The position numbers were made by a program, and so were the translations under genes. This document shows positions 25,115 to 34,800 of a stretch of 64,000 nt of DNA, piece after piece. Within the stretch, counting starts at the first letter, position 1, and the number at the start of each line of letters is the position of its first letter. Source of the stretch: Oscillospiraceae bacterium. GTDB lineage: Bacteria; Bacillota; Clostridia; Oscillospirales; SIG627. The notes below the pieces were generated by a model. That model saw only the letters and a list, made by a program, of their open reading frames with translations, had not been told where the DNA came from and ran no database searches. Location: positions 124,001 through 188,000 of the forward strand of contig SVQO01000001.1 in the NCBI GenBank assembly GCA_015065325.1. The letters run 5' to 3'.

Positions 25115-25672
25115 ATGGAAGAAAGAGTTTTAATTAACGGCAGATTTAAAAAAACCAACATTGTATCGATTGTTTTAATTGCATTGGCCCTGTTCGGTGC
25201 AATAGGAGGATTCGCTTCGCTATCGAATGGAGATATCCTCGGAATTTTATTTGCAGCTTTATATATGGCAGTCGGGATCTTCGGTGCTGCCTTTTTTTAC
25301 TATTTGTTCAACAAATGCGAACTCACCGTAACAGATAAAAGAGTTTTTGGTAAAATAGCTTTTGGCAAAAGCGTAAACCTTCCCTTTGATATGATCTCAT
25401 CCGTTGGTACTGCCGCCTTTCACGGAATCGGTGTTGCTACCTCCTCCGGAAGAATTTCCTTTTACTACTGTCTAAATAGCCAAGAAGTGTTTTCCGTAAT
25501 TTCAAACGTTTTGCTTGAAAGACAGGGAAAAACAACGAAACAGGTTACTTCAAATGAGACAGCTTCAATCAGCACGGCAGATGAATTGAAAAAATTCAAA
25601 GATTTACTCGATAGCGGCATCATCTCCCAAGAAGAATTCGATGCCAAAAAGAAGGATCTTCTGGGACTTTAA
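25115..25672 (+). CDS. Membrane protein with PH-like domain and SHOCT tail
   Basis: 185 residues. Two membrane helices (about 16-36 and 43-67) are followed by a bacterial PH-like segment (NKCELTVTDKRVFGKIAFGKSVNLPFDMISSVGTAAFHGIGVATSSGRISFYY) and a C-terminal SHOCT motif (LKKFKDLLDSGIISQEEFDAKKKDLLGL, 156-183). SHOCT is a short oligomerisation motif found on many membrane proteins. The function is unknown. It is AT-richer than its surroundings and sits under the operator at 25061-25079. Confidence 0.75.
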   Translation: MEERVLINGRFKKTNIVSIVLIALALFGAIGGFASLSNGDILGILFAALYMAVGIFGAAFFYYLFNKCELTVTDKRVFGKIAFGKSVNLPFDMISSVGTAAFHGIGVATSSGRISFYYCLNSQEVFSVISNVLLERQGKTTKQVTSNETASISTADELKKFKDLLDSGIISQEEFDAKKKDLLGL

Positions 25673-25680
25673 TTCCCCGC

Positions 25681-25707
25681 AGGCACTCGTTTCGAGTGCC
25701 TTTTTTT
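25681..25707 (+). terminator. Terminator of the SHOCT gene
   Basis: AGGCACTCG and CGAGTGCCT pair around TTT, followed by seven T. Confidence 0.85.
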
Positions 25708-25732
25708 CTTCTGTTTTTCCCAAAAAACATTC

Positions 25733-25765
25733 CACTTGAAAAGAAAACGAATCAGTGGTATAATA
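25733..25765 (+). repeat. Duplicated promoter, copy 1
   Basis: A 33-base block identical to 27687-27719. It contains TTGAAA (25736-25741), a 17-base spacer and TATAAT (25759-25764), so it is a promoter for the gene at 25820. Sequence diverges on both sides of the block. Confidence 0.85.
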
Positions 25766-25819
25766 TGTTTGCGTTTTCTATTTTAGCTTCGTCAATAATT
25801 TCATTTAAGGAGAATACTT

Positions 25820-27466
25820 ATGGCAAGCAAGCGACTGGATGATTTAGCTGCAGCAAAAGCACAGCTCAAAGCAATGGATGACTTGGAACAAGCAAAAAAC
25901 GAGTTAATAGGCTTAACGAAAAAGCTTTCGCATCCGAAAGGGCTGGTTGATGTAACAAGCAGCTTGCCTTCGTCAAAAGAAAAAATAAAAGCAGAGTATT
26001 TGAAGGAAAAAGCTTCCTATGAAAAAACGCTTGAATGGGAAACAAAAGTATCAAAAGATCCTTCGTTGATGCGAAACCCCGCTCCCTTCGGATTAGGCGC
26101 ACTCATCGGCCTTATCCTCGGAGCTGCCGGTTTCTTTATCGCTTCCCTTTTACTGTCAACGATTTACTCGGCAATTATTGCAGTCGTTGTATTTTTTGTT
26201 ACTCTATTTGCAATTCCCGGCATTTTCATCGCAAAAGAAAATAAAAAAATCCTTGAGCAAGCGCACAGAAGAATAAAGCTTTTCAGCGATCATCTCGAAG
26301 AAATTAAAGCCAAATATTTGGATGATATCTCCAAGGCCGAAGAAGCTGACGCCAATGCCAGAAAGCAGGCAGAGAATACCAATAGAGATATTCGTTCCGC
26401 TATCTCAAAGGAGTATGCACCAAAAATTGAGATTAAGAAAAAAGAGATTGCAGAACTGGAAGCAAAATACAAGGAGGTTGCGGTTCTCCCTACCTTTATC
26501 TATTCTGACCGAAAAGAGTTAACCGAAATCATTTCAGCCTTGGAAAAAAATCATGCAGAATCCATTTTCGAAGCTCGCAGCCTTCTAAAAAAAGAAAAAG
26601 AGCAAATTGCAGAAGCAGCTAAGAAAAAGAAGGTCTTTTCTGAAAAATACAACGGAAAGTTATGGGACCTGACTAATTTTGTCCCCATTCCGCAAAATAT
26701 TACTGCTCTGGAACGCGATACGGAAGCGCTTTTTTACTCTTTCGGATTCTTTTCTCCTGCCAATCAGCACAGTGTATTGATTGAAAACTGGTTTTCCCTG
26801 ATTGCACTTCGCTCTTTGAATGCCGCTGTTACTCAGAATTCCGGCGAATGGGCGATTTGTCAAAACGTTTGGGACACTTTGAAAAAAACCGGAAGTTGGA
26901 AATTGCAAATTCTTTCCCTTGCTTTACTTTCTTTGCCGATGAACTGTCTTAAGGATGCTTGGAACAAGGGAATTCGGACCGATTTGAATCAGGCAATTAA
27001 AGATGCACAAATCCGCGGACCCGAAAACGAGGATGAAAATGAATATCTTTCCACTCTGAATCGCGGTATGACTTACGCCGAACACTATATTATCAAATAT
27101 ACCACCGGAAAAGCTCCGGAAATGCCCGGTTTTCCCAATTCGAGTTTTGCATCGTCAAGCTATAATTCTTCAACTACTTCTCAATCCACGTATCAAGCAT
27201 CCTCCTATCATTCCGGCTCCAAAACAGTTGAAGAAAAGCCTCAAAGAGTTGGGCAGGGTTCCTATAGCATTTCCGACGCTGATTATAAGATTTACATCGT
27301 TAAAAACTCTTATGAAGCTGACAAAAAGGTCTATTTTGAAAATTCTGCTTGGTATGCCGATCGAAAAGTATGGATCGTAGATCATTCTTGGGATGCAGAC
27401 GCAAAGGTATACGTTACAAATTCTGCCTGGGAGGCAGACGAAAAAGTATTCCCTATCAACGGTTAA
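25820..27466 (+). CDS. Membrane coiled-coil protein with C-terminal short repeats
   Basis: 548 residues behind AAGGAG. Residues 1-75 are coiled-coil-like; two membrane helices lie at about 92-140; 145-270 is a long Glu/Lys/Ala coiled coil; 280-420 is a mixed domain (LTNFVPIPQNITALERDTEALFYSFGF...); 430-485 is a Ser/Thr-rich linker. The last ~60 residues are four to five repeats of 12-13 residues, each with a pattern like KVYxxNSxxxAD (IYIVKNSYEAD, VYFENSAWYAD, VWIVDHSWDAD, VYVTNSAWEAD), resembling the DUF6150 type of beta repeats. I do not recognise the whole protein. Its promoter is a copy of the rnfC promoter. Confidence 0.7.
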   Translation: MASKRLDDLAAAKAQLKAMDDLEQAKNELIGLTKKLSHPKGLVDVTSSLPSSKEKIKAEYLKEKASYEKTLEWETKVSKDPSLMRNPAPFGLGALIGLILGAAGFFIASLLLSTIYSAIIAVVVFFVTLFAIPGIFIAKENKKILEQAHRRIKLFSDHLEEIKAKYLDDISKAEEADANARKQAENTNRDIRSAISKEYAPKIEIKKKEIAELEAKYKEVAVLPTFIYSDRKELTEIISALEKNHAESIFEARSLLKKEKEQIAEAAKKKKVFSEKYNGKLWDLTNFVPIPQNITALERDTEALFYSFGFFSPANQHSVLIENWFSLIALRSLNAAVTQNSGEWAICQNVWDTLKKTGSWKLQILSLALLSLPMNCLKDAWNKGIRTDLNQAIKDAQIRGPENEDENEYLSTLNRGMTYAEHYIIKYTTGKAPEMPGFPNSSFASSSYNSSTTSQSTYQASSYHSGSKTVEEKPQRVGQGSYSISDADYKIYIVKNSYEADKKVYFENSAWYADRKVWIVDHSWDADAKVYVTNSAWEADEKVFPING

Positions 27467-27779
27467 TAAAGGTTAATCTCAACAGGCTTTTGTCTAAGGA
27501 CAGAAGTCTGTTTTTATATTTGCATTTACAAAAAACGCCCCTGCGTTTTACTGTTTTTTCGTCAGATACATACATACCATCTTTCTTTTTTCCTCAAGAA
27601 ACCTTTTACACAAAAAATACAAACACCCAATTTTTTCTATATCTTTGACAAAGTCGCAGCCGTTTTTACGAAGCAGAAAATCTTGGCACTTGAAAAGAAA
27701 ACGAATCAGTGGTATAATAATAGTATCTATCGAATTCTTTATTTGAATTCGTTACCATTTTTTATGCAAGGAGAAATTT
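27467..27779 (+). other. Intergenic region before rnfC
   Basis: 313 bases. It contains a terminator at 27481-27516 (AACAGGCTTTTGTC pairing with GACAGAAGTCTGTT using two G-U pairs, then T), an AT-rich stretch without a gene, and the rnfC promoter at 27690-27718. Confidence 0.6.
27687..27719 (+). repeat. Duplicated promoter, copy 2, driving rnfC
   Basis: Same 33 bases as 25733-25765: TTGAAA (27690-27695) and TATAAT (27713-27718) at 17-base spacing, 62 bases before the rnfC ATG. The two copies are 1,954 bases apart in direct orientation. Confidence 0.85.
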
Positions 27780-29075
27780 ATGGCTCTGACCTTTCGCGGA
27801 GGAATTGCCCTTGAAAAGTCGGCTTTGACGGCAGACACTCCCATCAAGGAAATGCCCTCCCCCGATTCTGTCACCATCCCTCTTTCCGGACACGGTAAAG
27901 ACTGTGCCAAGGCACTCGTCGCGGTAGGGGATCGCGTGCTGAAAGGGCAAAAGATCGCCGACGGCGAGGGAAACGTTGCCCCCATTCACGCGAGTATTTC
28001 GGGCACGGTTTCCGCCATTGCCACCCTTCCTACCCCGACGGGCGAGGAGGAGTGCATCGTTTTGCAAAATGATTTTAAAGAGGAGCTCTCCCCCGAGGTC
28101 ACTCCCTTCGATACCCCCATCAGCAAGGCTGAGCCCGAGGCTCTGATCCGCCACATTCGCGAAAAGGGAATTGCGGGACTGGGGGGAACGGGTTTTCCTG
28201 CCTGGGCAAAGCTGACCGAGGCAAGAGGAAAGGTCACCCGACTTATCGTCAACTGTGCCGAATGTGAGCCTATGCTCACGGGCATCCACCGTTTGCTTCT
28301 GGAAAAAACGGAGGAGGTGATCGGCGGCGTCAAGATCCTGATGCGCGCCGCAGGCGTGGAAAAAGCCATCTTCGCCTTGGAGGATGATAAGGAGGATGCC
28401 GCCGACGAGATTTTGAAGCTGGTGCGCAGCAGCAAGAATTTTGCCGTTGCCGTAATGGAAACAAAATACCCGCAGGGAGACGAGCGTCTGCTGGTGCACA
28501 CGCTTTTGCGCAAGGAAATTCCCGCAAACGCGCTCCCCTCCGCCGTAGGAGCCATCGTTTTCAATGCAGAGACCTGCTGGGCGGTCTATCGTGCCTTCGT
28601 ATCGGGGCTTCCCTGTGTAACCAGGCTTCTCACCGTCAGCGGAGACTGTGTCAAGGAGCCGGCAAATCTTTTGGTTCCCATGGGCACCTCCTTCCGCGCC
28701 GTGCTGGATTTTTGCGGCGGTTTTTCCAAAATGCCCGATAAGCTTTTGGCGGGCGGACCCATGATGGGACGTGCTCTTTGGAACACAGCCGTACCCGTCA
28801 CCAAAACCGTGGGCGGTATTCTGGCGATCACCGCTCCGATCTACAAGGCGTCCCCCTGTATCCGTTGCGGAAAATGCGTCCGAGCGTGTCCTATGCACCT
28901 GATCCCATCCAAGCTCCACGCAAGCGTGGAAAAGGGTGATCTGAACGGTGCTAAGCTGTACGACATCGAAGTATGCAACGAATGCGGCGCCTGCACCTAC
29001 GTATGTCCCGCCAAGATCCCGCTTTTGCAGAATATCCGCATCGGCAAGGAGCTCCTTGCCAAAAAGCGTTCTTAG
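27780..29075 (+). CDS. rnfC: RnfC, electron-transport complex subunit C
   Basis: 431 residues, normal for clostridial RnfC. The barrel-sandwich start FRGGIALEKSALTADTPI...PLSGHGKDCAKALVAVGDRVLKGQKIADGEG..PIHASISGTV is characteristic. The NADH/FMN-binding Complex1_51K-like part has GIAGLGGTGFPAWAKL and NCAECEPMLT. Two 4Fe-4S motifs close the protein: CIRCGKCVRACPMHLIP and CNECGACTYVCPAKIPL. In the Rnf complex this is the cytoplasmic NADH-facing subunit. AAGGAG precedes the ATG; the next gene starts 14 bases after the stop. Confidence 0.92.
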   Translation: MALTFRGGIALEKSALTADTPIKEMPSPDSVTIPLSGHGKDCAKALVAVGDRVLKGQKIADGEGNVAPIHASISGTVSAIATLPTPTGEEECIVLQNDFKEELSPEVTPFDTPISKAEPEALIRHIREKGIAGLGGTGFPAWAKLTEARGKVTRLIVNCAECEPMLTGIHRLLLEKTEEVIGGVKILMRAAGVEKAIFALEDDKEDAADEILKLVRSSKNFAVAVMETKYPQGDERLLVHTLLRKEIPANALPSAVGAIVFNAETCWAVYRAFVSGLPCVTRLLTVSGDCVKEPANLLVPMGTSFRAVLDFCGGFSKMPDKLLAGGPMMGRALWNTAVPVTKTVGGILAITAPIYKASPCIRCGKCVRACPMHLIPSKLHASVEKGDLNGAKLYDIEVCNECGACTYVCPAKIPLLQNIRIGKELLAKKRS

Positions 29076-29089
29076 AAAGGAGATCTCGA

Positions 29090-30652
29090 ATGGAAGTTTT
29101 TCGCGTAGGAATCTCCCCTCATATTCGGAAGGACAATTCCGTTTCCGGCATGATGCTGGACGTTTGCGTAGCCTTGCTCCCCTCTTTGGTCTGGGGCGTT
29201 TACGTCTTCGGGCTCAGAGCACTGGTCATCATCCTGCTGTCCGTTTTCTGTTGTCTCGGCTTTGAGGCGCTGTGGCAGCTTTTGATGAAAAAATCCTTTA
29301 CCCTATCCAATCTTTCCGCCTTGGTTTCCGGCTTGCTTTTGGCAATGATGCTGCCGGTGTCCGTTCCCCTGTGGATCGTTCCGGCAGGGGCGCTGGTGGC
29401 GATGGTCGGTGTCAAGGGACTGTTCGGCGGACTGGGAAAGAATATCGTCAATCCCGTCGTAACGGCAAAAGCCGTGTTATTCGTTCTGTTTCCCGCACTG
29501 CTCACCCGCTATACGCTCCCCTTCGTTTCATTGCCCGCCTGGAAGATCGCTCTTCCCGACGGACTTTTGGCACCCCTTTCGGCGCCCTCCACACTGGATG
29601 CTCTGTCCGAGCCCGCCTCTGCCGAGGAGTTATCCGCTCTGATTGCAGGGGGAACGCCCGGAAGCATCGGTGAAGGCTCCGCCCTGCTTCTTTTGGCAGG
29701 CTTTCTGTATCTTTTGGTACGGGGAACGGTCACCTGGCACATTCCCCTGACCTACCTTGCCACCGTTGCGGCAGGTGCATTTCTGCTCCCTCACAGCGGC
29801 AACGTTTTCCTTTTCGTACTCCGCTACCTGCTTTCGGGCGGTGTGATCTTCGCGGCGGTATTTCTGGCAACCGATCCCGTCACCGGCCCCGTCACCCGCG
29901 GAGGCAAGCTGATCTACGGCGTTCTTTGCGGCGCTCTCACCGTTCTCGCCAGAAGGATCAGCGGCGGAGAGGGCGTGCTCTTTGCCATTCTCCTTGCCAA
30001 TCTCTCCGTTCGTTTTCTGGACCGCGTGCTTCGTCCCCGTCCCTACGGAACCAAGCGCTTCCGTCTCCGCAAGGACGTTGTGCCTTTCCCCGTGGTATGG
30101 TACGAAAAAATCAAGAAGCTCTTTGCCAAGCCTGACGAAAAAGCCTCGGAAAACAAGCTCGTTGCCCGTATTCTTTGTGCAGGAGGTGACAAGGCGAAGG
30201 AAAAATGCTCCTTCGACGGCGTTATGGACTGCCGCGTATCGCAGACCCTTTCCGGCGGAACCAAGCTTTGCAGCGGCGGTTGCGTAGGTCTCGGAAACTG
30301 CGTGCGCGCCTGCCCCTACGGAGCCATCGCCATCCGAGAGGGGGTTGCCGTTGTCGAACCCGACAAATGCCGCGGATGCGGTGCCTGCTCGGATGCCTGC
30401 CCCAAAAACCTCATCGTCCTGCTTCCCGCAGACGCCCCCTTCACCGTCCTTTGTCACAGCGCGGATAAGGGCGCGGAGACCATCCGAACCTGTGAGGTCG
30501 GTTGTATCAACTGCAAAAAATGCGAGAAATCCTGCGAAGCGGGTGCCATCGATACCTCCGCCGGCTTTGCCGTTATCAACGCGGATCTCTGCACGGGATG
30601 CGGCGCTTGCACCGAGGTCTGTCCCAGAGGCATTATCCGTAAAGCGAATTAA
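29090..30652 (+). CDS. RnfD-RnfB fusion protein
   Basis: 520 residues behind AAAGGAG. Residues ~1-318 are an RnfD-type membrane protein: SPHIRKDNSVSGMMLDVCVALLP, GLGKNIVNPVVTAKAVL, GGTPGSIGEGSALLLLAGFLYLL and LATDPVTGPVTRGGKLIYGVLCGALTV. The place of the (S/T)GAT flavin-attachment motif reads DALSEPAS (170-177), so the usual covalent-FMN Thr is missing. After a 35-residue linker, ~355-517 match the soluble part of RnfB: ILCAGGDKAKEKCSFDGVMDC, GGCVGLGNCVRACPYGAI, CRGCGACSDACPKNLIVLLP, CINCKKCEKSCEAGAI and CTGCGACTEVCPRGII. The RnfB membrane anchor and its first Fe-S motif are absent, replaced by RnfD. No rnfG, rnfE or rnfA follows; a terminator does. Confidence 0.88.
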   Translation: MEVFRVGISPHIRKDNSVSGMMLDVCVALLPSLVWGVYVFGLRALVIILLSVFCCLGFEALWQLLMKKSFTLSNLSALVSGLLLAMMLPVSVPLWIVPAGALVAMVGVKGLFGGLGKNIVNPVVTAKAVLFVLFPALLTRYTLPFVSLPAWKIALPDGLLAPLSAPSTLDALSEPASAEELSALIAGGTPGSIGEGSALLLLAGFLYLLVRGTVTWHIPLTYLATVAAGAFLLPHSGNVFLFVLRYLLSGGVIFAAVFLATDPVTGPVTRGGKLIYGVLCGALTVLARRISGGEGVLFAILLANLSVRFLDRVLRPRPYGTKRFRLRKDVVPFPVVWYEKIKKLFAKPDEKASENKLVARILCAGGDKAKEKCSFDGVMDCRVSQTLSGGTKLCSGGCVGLGNCVRACPYGAIAIREGVAVVEPDKCRGCGACSDACPKNLIVLLPADAPFTVLCHSADKGAETIRTCEVGCINCKKCEKSCEAGAIDTSAGFAVINADLCTGCGACTEVCPRGIIRKAN

Positions 30653-30662
30653 AATAACCGTA

Positions 30663-30694
30663 AAAAAACTGCAATCTTTCGATTGCAGTTTTTT
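30663..30694. terminator. Bidirectional terminator after the rnf genes
   Basis: A perfect 14-base-pair stem (AAAAAACTGCAATC and its complement) around TTTC. It ends both the rnf operon and the convergent PPIase gene. Confidence 0.92.
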
Positions 30695-30702
30695 CTTTTT
30701 TA

Positions 30703-31782
30703 TCAGACTACGTGGGGGATCTCCTGAATATTCAGCCCCTTGATAAATTCCTCGTTGATCTTAAAATCCTTTTTCGCCGCTTCCACAAGCTCCGCTTTCT
30801 TTTTATCCTCCAGCTCGGTACGGATCGCCTCCTTCGCCTTCTCGAAATAGGATTCGTTCAGAGGGCGCTTGTAAAGGATGTAAACGCCGTTTTCGGTATC
30901 CACTCTGACAATGTCGCCCGTTTTCATTTCCCAGATCTTTTTCTCCGCGGTAGCATCCACGAAGCTTCCCTTCAGGAAGGTGCTGCCGTTCTTCAGGGTT
31001 TCCGCATCGCCCTTTTCATCGGAGTATTCCTCGATCAGTGCGGAAAAATCACTTCCCGCCTTCGCCTTTTCATAGGCCTGCTCCGCCAAAGCGATCTTCT
31101 CGGTTTTTTCCTCCTCGGGCAGACCTACCACCTTGCCGTTGGAAAGGGTCTTGTACTTGGTATTGATAAAGAGAAGAGATACGGTAGCGTAATTTCCGTT
31201 GTAATACTTGCGCAATGCCTCTTCGCTGATCCGATTCGTTCCGTTTTCCCCAAACATCAAGTTCATTCCCTGATACGCCATGGTCTGCAAATAGTTGAAT
31301 TCCAGAACCTGCTCGTAATCCACGCCGTACTTTTTCATCTCGTTGTTAAAGGTCTTTTTGTCGCCGTAGCCGGAAACCACGTTATCAAATTCACTCTTGA
31401 TATAGTTCTTTTCCTCGGCACCAAGCGAATACCCCTGGGATTTTGCGTAATTACTCATATACAGATACAGCATCAGTTCGTCCCGAACCTCCTGCTTCAA
31501 CGTATCCGCTACGGTGACTCCGTCTGCGGAAACCGCCTTCCAGATGGAAGGATTGTCTTGAAGCTGAGAGGAGGAAACAGAGGAGGAATCCACGCCGTAC
31601 GCCTCGTACAGATAGTCGGTTTTCTTCTGACTGCACAGATATTGGAAAATGGCACAGTTCACCGATTCACCGCGATAGCCGATGGCTTCCTCGCTTTCCT
31701 CGGAGCATCCGGCGGCAAGCACGGTAAGAAGCATGACCGCGGCAAGACAAAATGCTGTCAGTGAAATTCTCATTTTTTTCAT
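30703..31782 (-). CDS. PrsA/SurA-like peptidyl-prolyl isomerase lipoprotein
   Basis: 359 residues. The signal peptide ends at LAAGC (lipidated Cys ~26). An N-terminal SurA_N-like helical chaperone region (TVADTLKQEVRDELMLYLYMSNYAKSQGY...) leads to a parvulin-like segment around residues 225-310: AYEKAKAGSDFSALIEEYSDEKGDAETLKNGSTFLKGSFVDATAEKKIWEMKTGDIVRVDTENGVYILYK. This is the extracytoplasmic foldase type that helps secreted proteins fold. It is 25 bases downstream of mfd and probably co-transcribed. Confidence 0.85.
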   Translation of the reverse strand: MKKMRISLTAFCLAAVMLLTVLAAGCSEESEEAIGYRGESVNCAIFQYLCSQKKTDYLYEAYGVDSSSVSSSQLQDNPSIWKAVSADGVTVADTLKQEVRDELMLYLYMSNYAKSQGYSLGAEEKNYIKSEFDNVVSGYGDKKTFNNEMKKYGVDYEQVLEFNYLQTMAYQGMNLMFGENGTNRISEEALRKYYNGNYATVSLLFINTKYKTLSNGKVVGLPEEEKTEKIALAEQAYEKAKAGSDFSALIEEYSDEKGDAETLKNGSTFLKGSFVDATAEKKIWEMKTGDIVRVDTENGVYILYKRPLNESYFEKAKEAIRTELEDKKKAELVEAAKKDFKINEEFIKGLNIQEIPHVV

Positions 31783-31807
31783 TTATAAATTCGTCCTTTC
31801 CAGTTTA

Positions 31808-34800
31808 TCATTCTTGAATGGTATTTAAAAACCCGGACAGGTGCAGGAAAAACTCCTTGCACGCCTCCAAAGCATTTTCCTTTTGTTTCAGAGTCAAGGT
31901 CATCGACGGTTTTTCCGCAAAGGATAGCGTCAAACGGGAGGCATACACCGCCGACTGAAGAAGCATTGCCTCCTCAGAAAGCTTCTGAAAAATAAAGCTG
32001 ATTGAATTGCCGCTCTGGCTGATCTTGATACAGCCTGTTTTCTCCGCACGGGCACGGAGGAGCGCCACGGAAAACAAATTCTTCACGGAACGGGGCAGAT
32101 CCCCGAAGCGGTCCAGCATCTCGTCCGTTAAATCCGAAGCATCATCGTCGGTACGCAGAGACGCGATCTTTCGGTACAGATCCATTCGCTCGGCAGGATA
32201 GGGCACGTAAGACTCCGGAATAAAGCCGTCCATGGCAAGATCCACGATGCACTCCGCGGGAGAGGTCACCTTTTCGCCCTTTTCTTCCAGCACCGCGTCG
32301 TTTAAGATCTTCATATACATATCATAACCTATGCTGTCAAGATGCCCCGATTGCTCCGCTCCCAAAAGGTTACCCGCACCTCGGATCTCCAGATCCCGAA
32401 GGGCAAGCTGGAAGCCTGCACCGAATTCCGTATATTCACGGATCGCCTCAAGACGCTTGACGGAGACCTCGGAGAGCATCTTCCCCTTGCGATAAGTCAG
32501 ATAGGCGTAAGCCTTGCGGTCGCTTCGTCCCACCCGTCCGCGGATCTGATGGAGCTGAGACAAGCCAAAATGATCCGCATTTTCCACGATCAAAGTATTG
32601 GCGTCGGGCAGATCCACTCCGGTCTCAATGATGGTGGTGCAAAGGAGAATATCCACCTCCTTATCCATCATATCCTTCCAAATGTCCGAAAGGCTGTCCT
32701 TATCCATTTTTCCGTGGCCGACGGCAATGGACGCTTCGGGGAATTCCCGTTGAAGCCAAGGCTCAACCGCCTGCAATTCTTCGATGTTGTTGTGCAGATA
32801 AAAGACCTGTCCGCCCCGACGAAGCTCCCTGCGGATCGCCTCCAGGATCAAGCCTCTGTCGTATTCCAAAACGTAAGTCTGCACGGGGAAACGGTCCTCG
32901 GGCGCCTCCTCCAGAAGGCTCATATCCTTAATACCGCTGAGAGCCATATTCATCGTTCTCGGGATCGGCGTTGCGGTCAAGGTCAGAACGTCCACCCCGC
33001 GGGAAAGCTCCTTGAGCCGTTCCTTGTGAGTCACGCCGAATCTCTGCTCCTCGTCAATGACCAGAAAGCCGAGATCCGCAAATTTCACGTCCTGCTGAAG
33101 CAGTCGGTGCGTTCCCACCAGAATATCGATCTGCCCTTCCGCCAAAAGCTGCAAAATACGGGTCTGCTCCTTCTTGGTTCGGAAGCGGGAGATCATTTCC
33201 ACCTTCACCGGATACCCGCGGAAGCGGGAGAGAATGGTCTGGTAATGCTGCCAGGCAAGGATCGTGGTGGGAACGAGAATGGCAGCCTGCTTCCCGTCCA
33301 TCACGCATTTGAATACGCCGCGCAGAGCCACCTCGGTTTTGCCGAAGCCTACGTCACCGCAGAGAAGTCGGTCCATAGGGATCGGCTTTTCCATATCCGC
33401 CTTGATCTCGGCGGTGGCGCGGAGCTGGCTATCCGTTTCTCCGTAGGGAAATGCCTGCTCGAATTCTCCCTGCCAAGTGGTATCGGGAGAAAAGGCGTAG
33501 CTTTTCATATTCTGTCTTTGGGCGTACAGAGCAATAAGCTTTTTGGCAATATCCTTCGCTCCTGCCTTCGCGCGGGCAGTTGCTTTCTGCCAATCGTTTC
33601 CGCCCAGCTTATTCAGCTTCAAATGACCGCTGTCGCTTTTGGGACCGATGTACTTGGAAACCGAGTCCAAATTGGCACAAGGCACGTACAAAACGTCGCT
33701 TCCGGCATAAGAAATCTTGATAAAATCCTTTTGAGAGCCGTCGGCAGAGCGCATTTTTTCCACTCCGCGGAACACGCCGATTCCGTGACTGTTGTGCACC
33801 ACGTAATCCCCCACCGCCAGATCCTGGTAGGACAAAAGTTTTTTCTTTGCATCCGACTTGACGCCGCTGTGATCCCGCTTTTTCTTCTTCGCCTTTGCCG
33901 CAAAGGTTTCGGTATCGCGGAGAAGGGCAACCTTGGAGTCGGAAAATTCAAATCCGTCGCGGATCAGATCCCCGCCGAAGGCACTGCGCGCCAAAATGCC
34001 GACGCCCTCCTCGGGCAGTTCCGTTTCCTCCCCCGTAAGACGGCGGGCGCTCTTTCCTGCGGCAAGAAAATACTCGTAAAGATTTCCTGCGGAAAGAGAG
34101 TTTTCACACAGGACCAGGGTGTGATACCCCTCCTCCTGCAATTCCTCCGCGTCCTGCAAAAGCCCTTCCAGATCCCGAAAGGCGCGAGCAGAGGTTCGGG
34201 TAACGAAGGAGAAGATTCCGTCGGGGGCAATTTTGCTCTTGCCCGCGTAAAAATTCTCCATCAGAAGCGTGCGTCTTGCGGAAAGCAGTCCGCACAGCTC
34301 CTCAAAATCCATCAAAAGACGTATATCATCCGGTGGCAGAAGCGTCTTGTTGTCCTCGTACAGGCCCTTCAGCTCCTCCTCCAGCATTTTTTCACAAATT
34401 TCCAAAGCTGCTTTTCCCTCGGTTTGACCGTAAAGGAAGATCAGCTCCTCGGGCAAATAATCCAGCAGGGTGGCAAAGCGATAGATCAGGGGCAAAAACA
34501 GGTCCTTGGCAAAATCCATTCCCGCCTCGATCCGCTCCAGCATCGAGCGGATAAAGACCCGCTTTTCTTTTTCCTCGGGACGGCTTTTTTCCGCCGCCTC
34601 CCGCAAATACGCGCAAACCGTATTTCGCTCCTCTGAGGAAAAGGTGATCTCCGCGGCAGGCTTTAATACGATCCCCTCCGTATTTTCGATCCTTCTCTGG
34701 GTCACAAGGTCAAAGCTGCCCATCGCATCGATCTCGTCACCGAAAAATTCAATGCGGTACGGAACCTCGTCGCCGCTTAAAAATACGTCAACGATATCGC

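Noticed and set aside
30703-31782. Candidate rnfG after the rnf genes
   Set aside because: It lies on the opposite strand and encodes a PPIase lipoprotein without an FMN-attachment motif.
32342-34636. Long plus-strand open frame opposite mfd
   Set aside because: Shadow of the mfd frame; no ribosome site and no recognisable domain.
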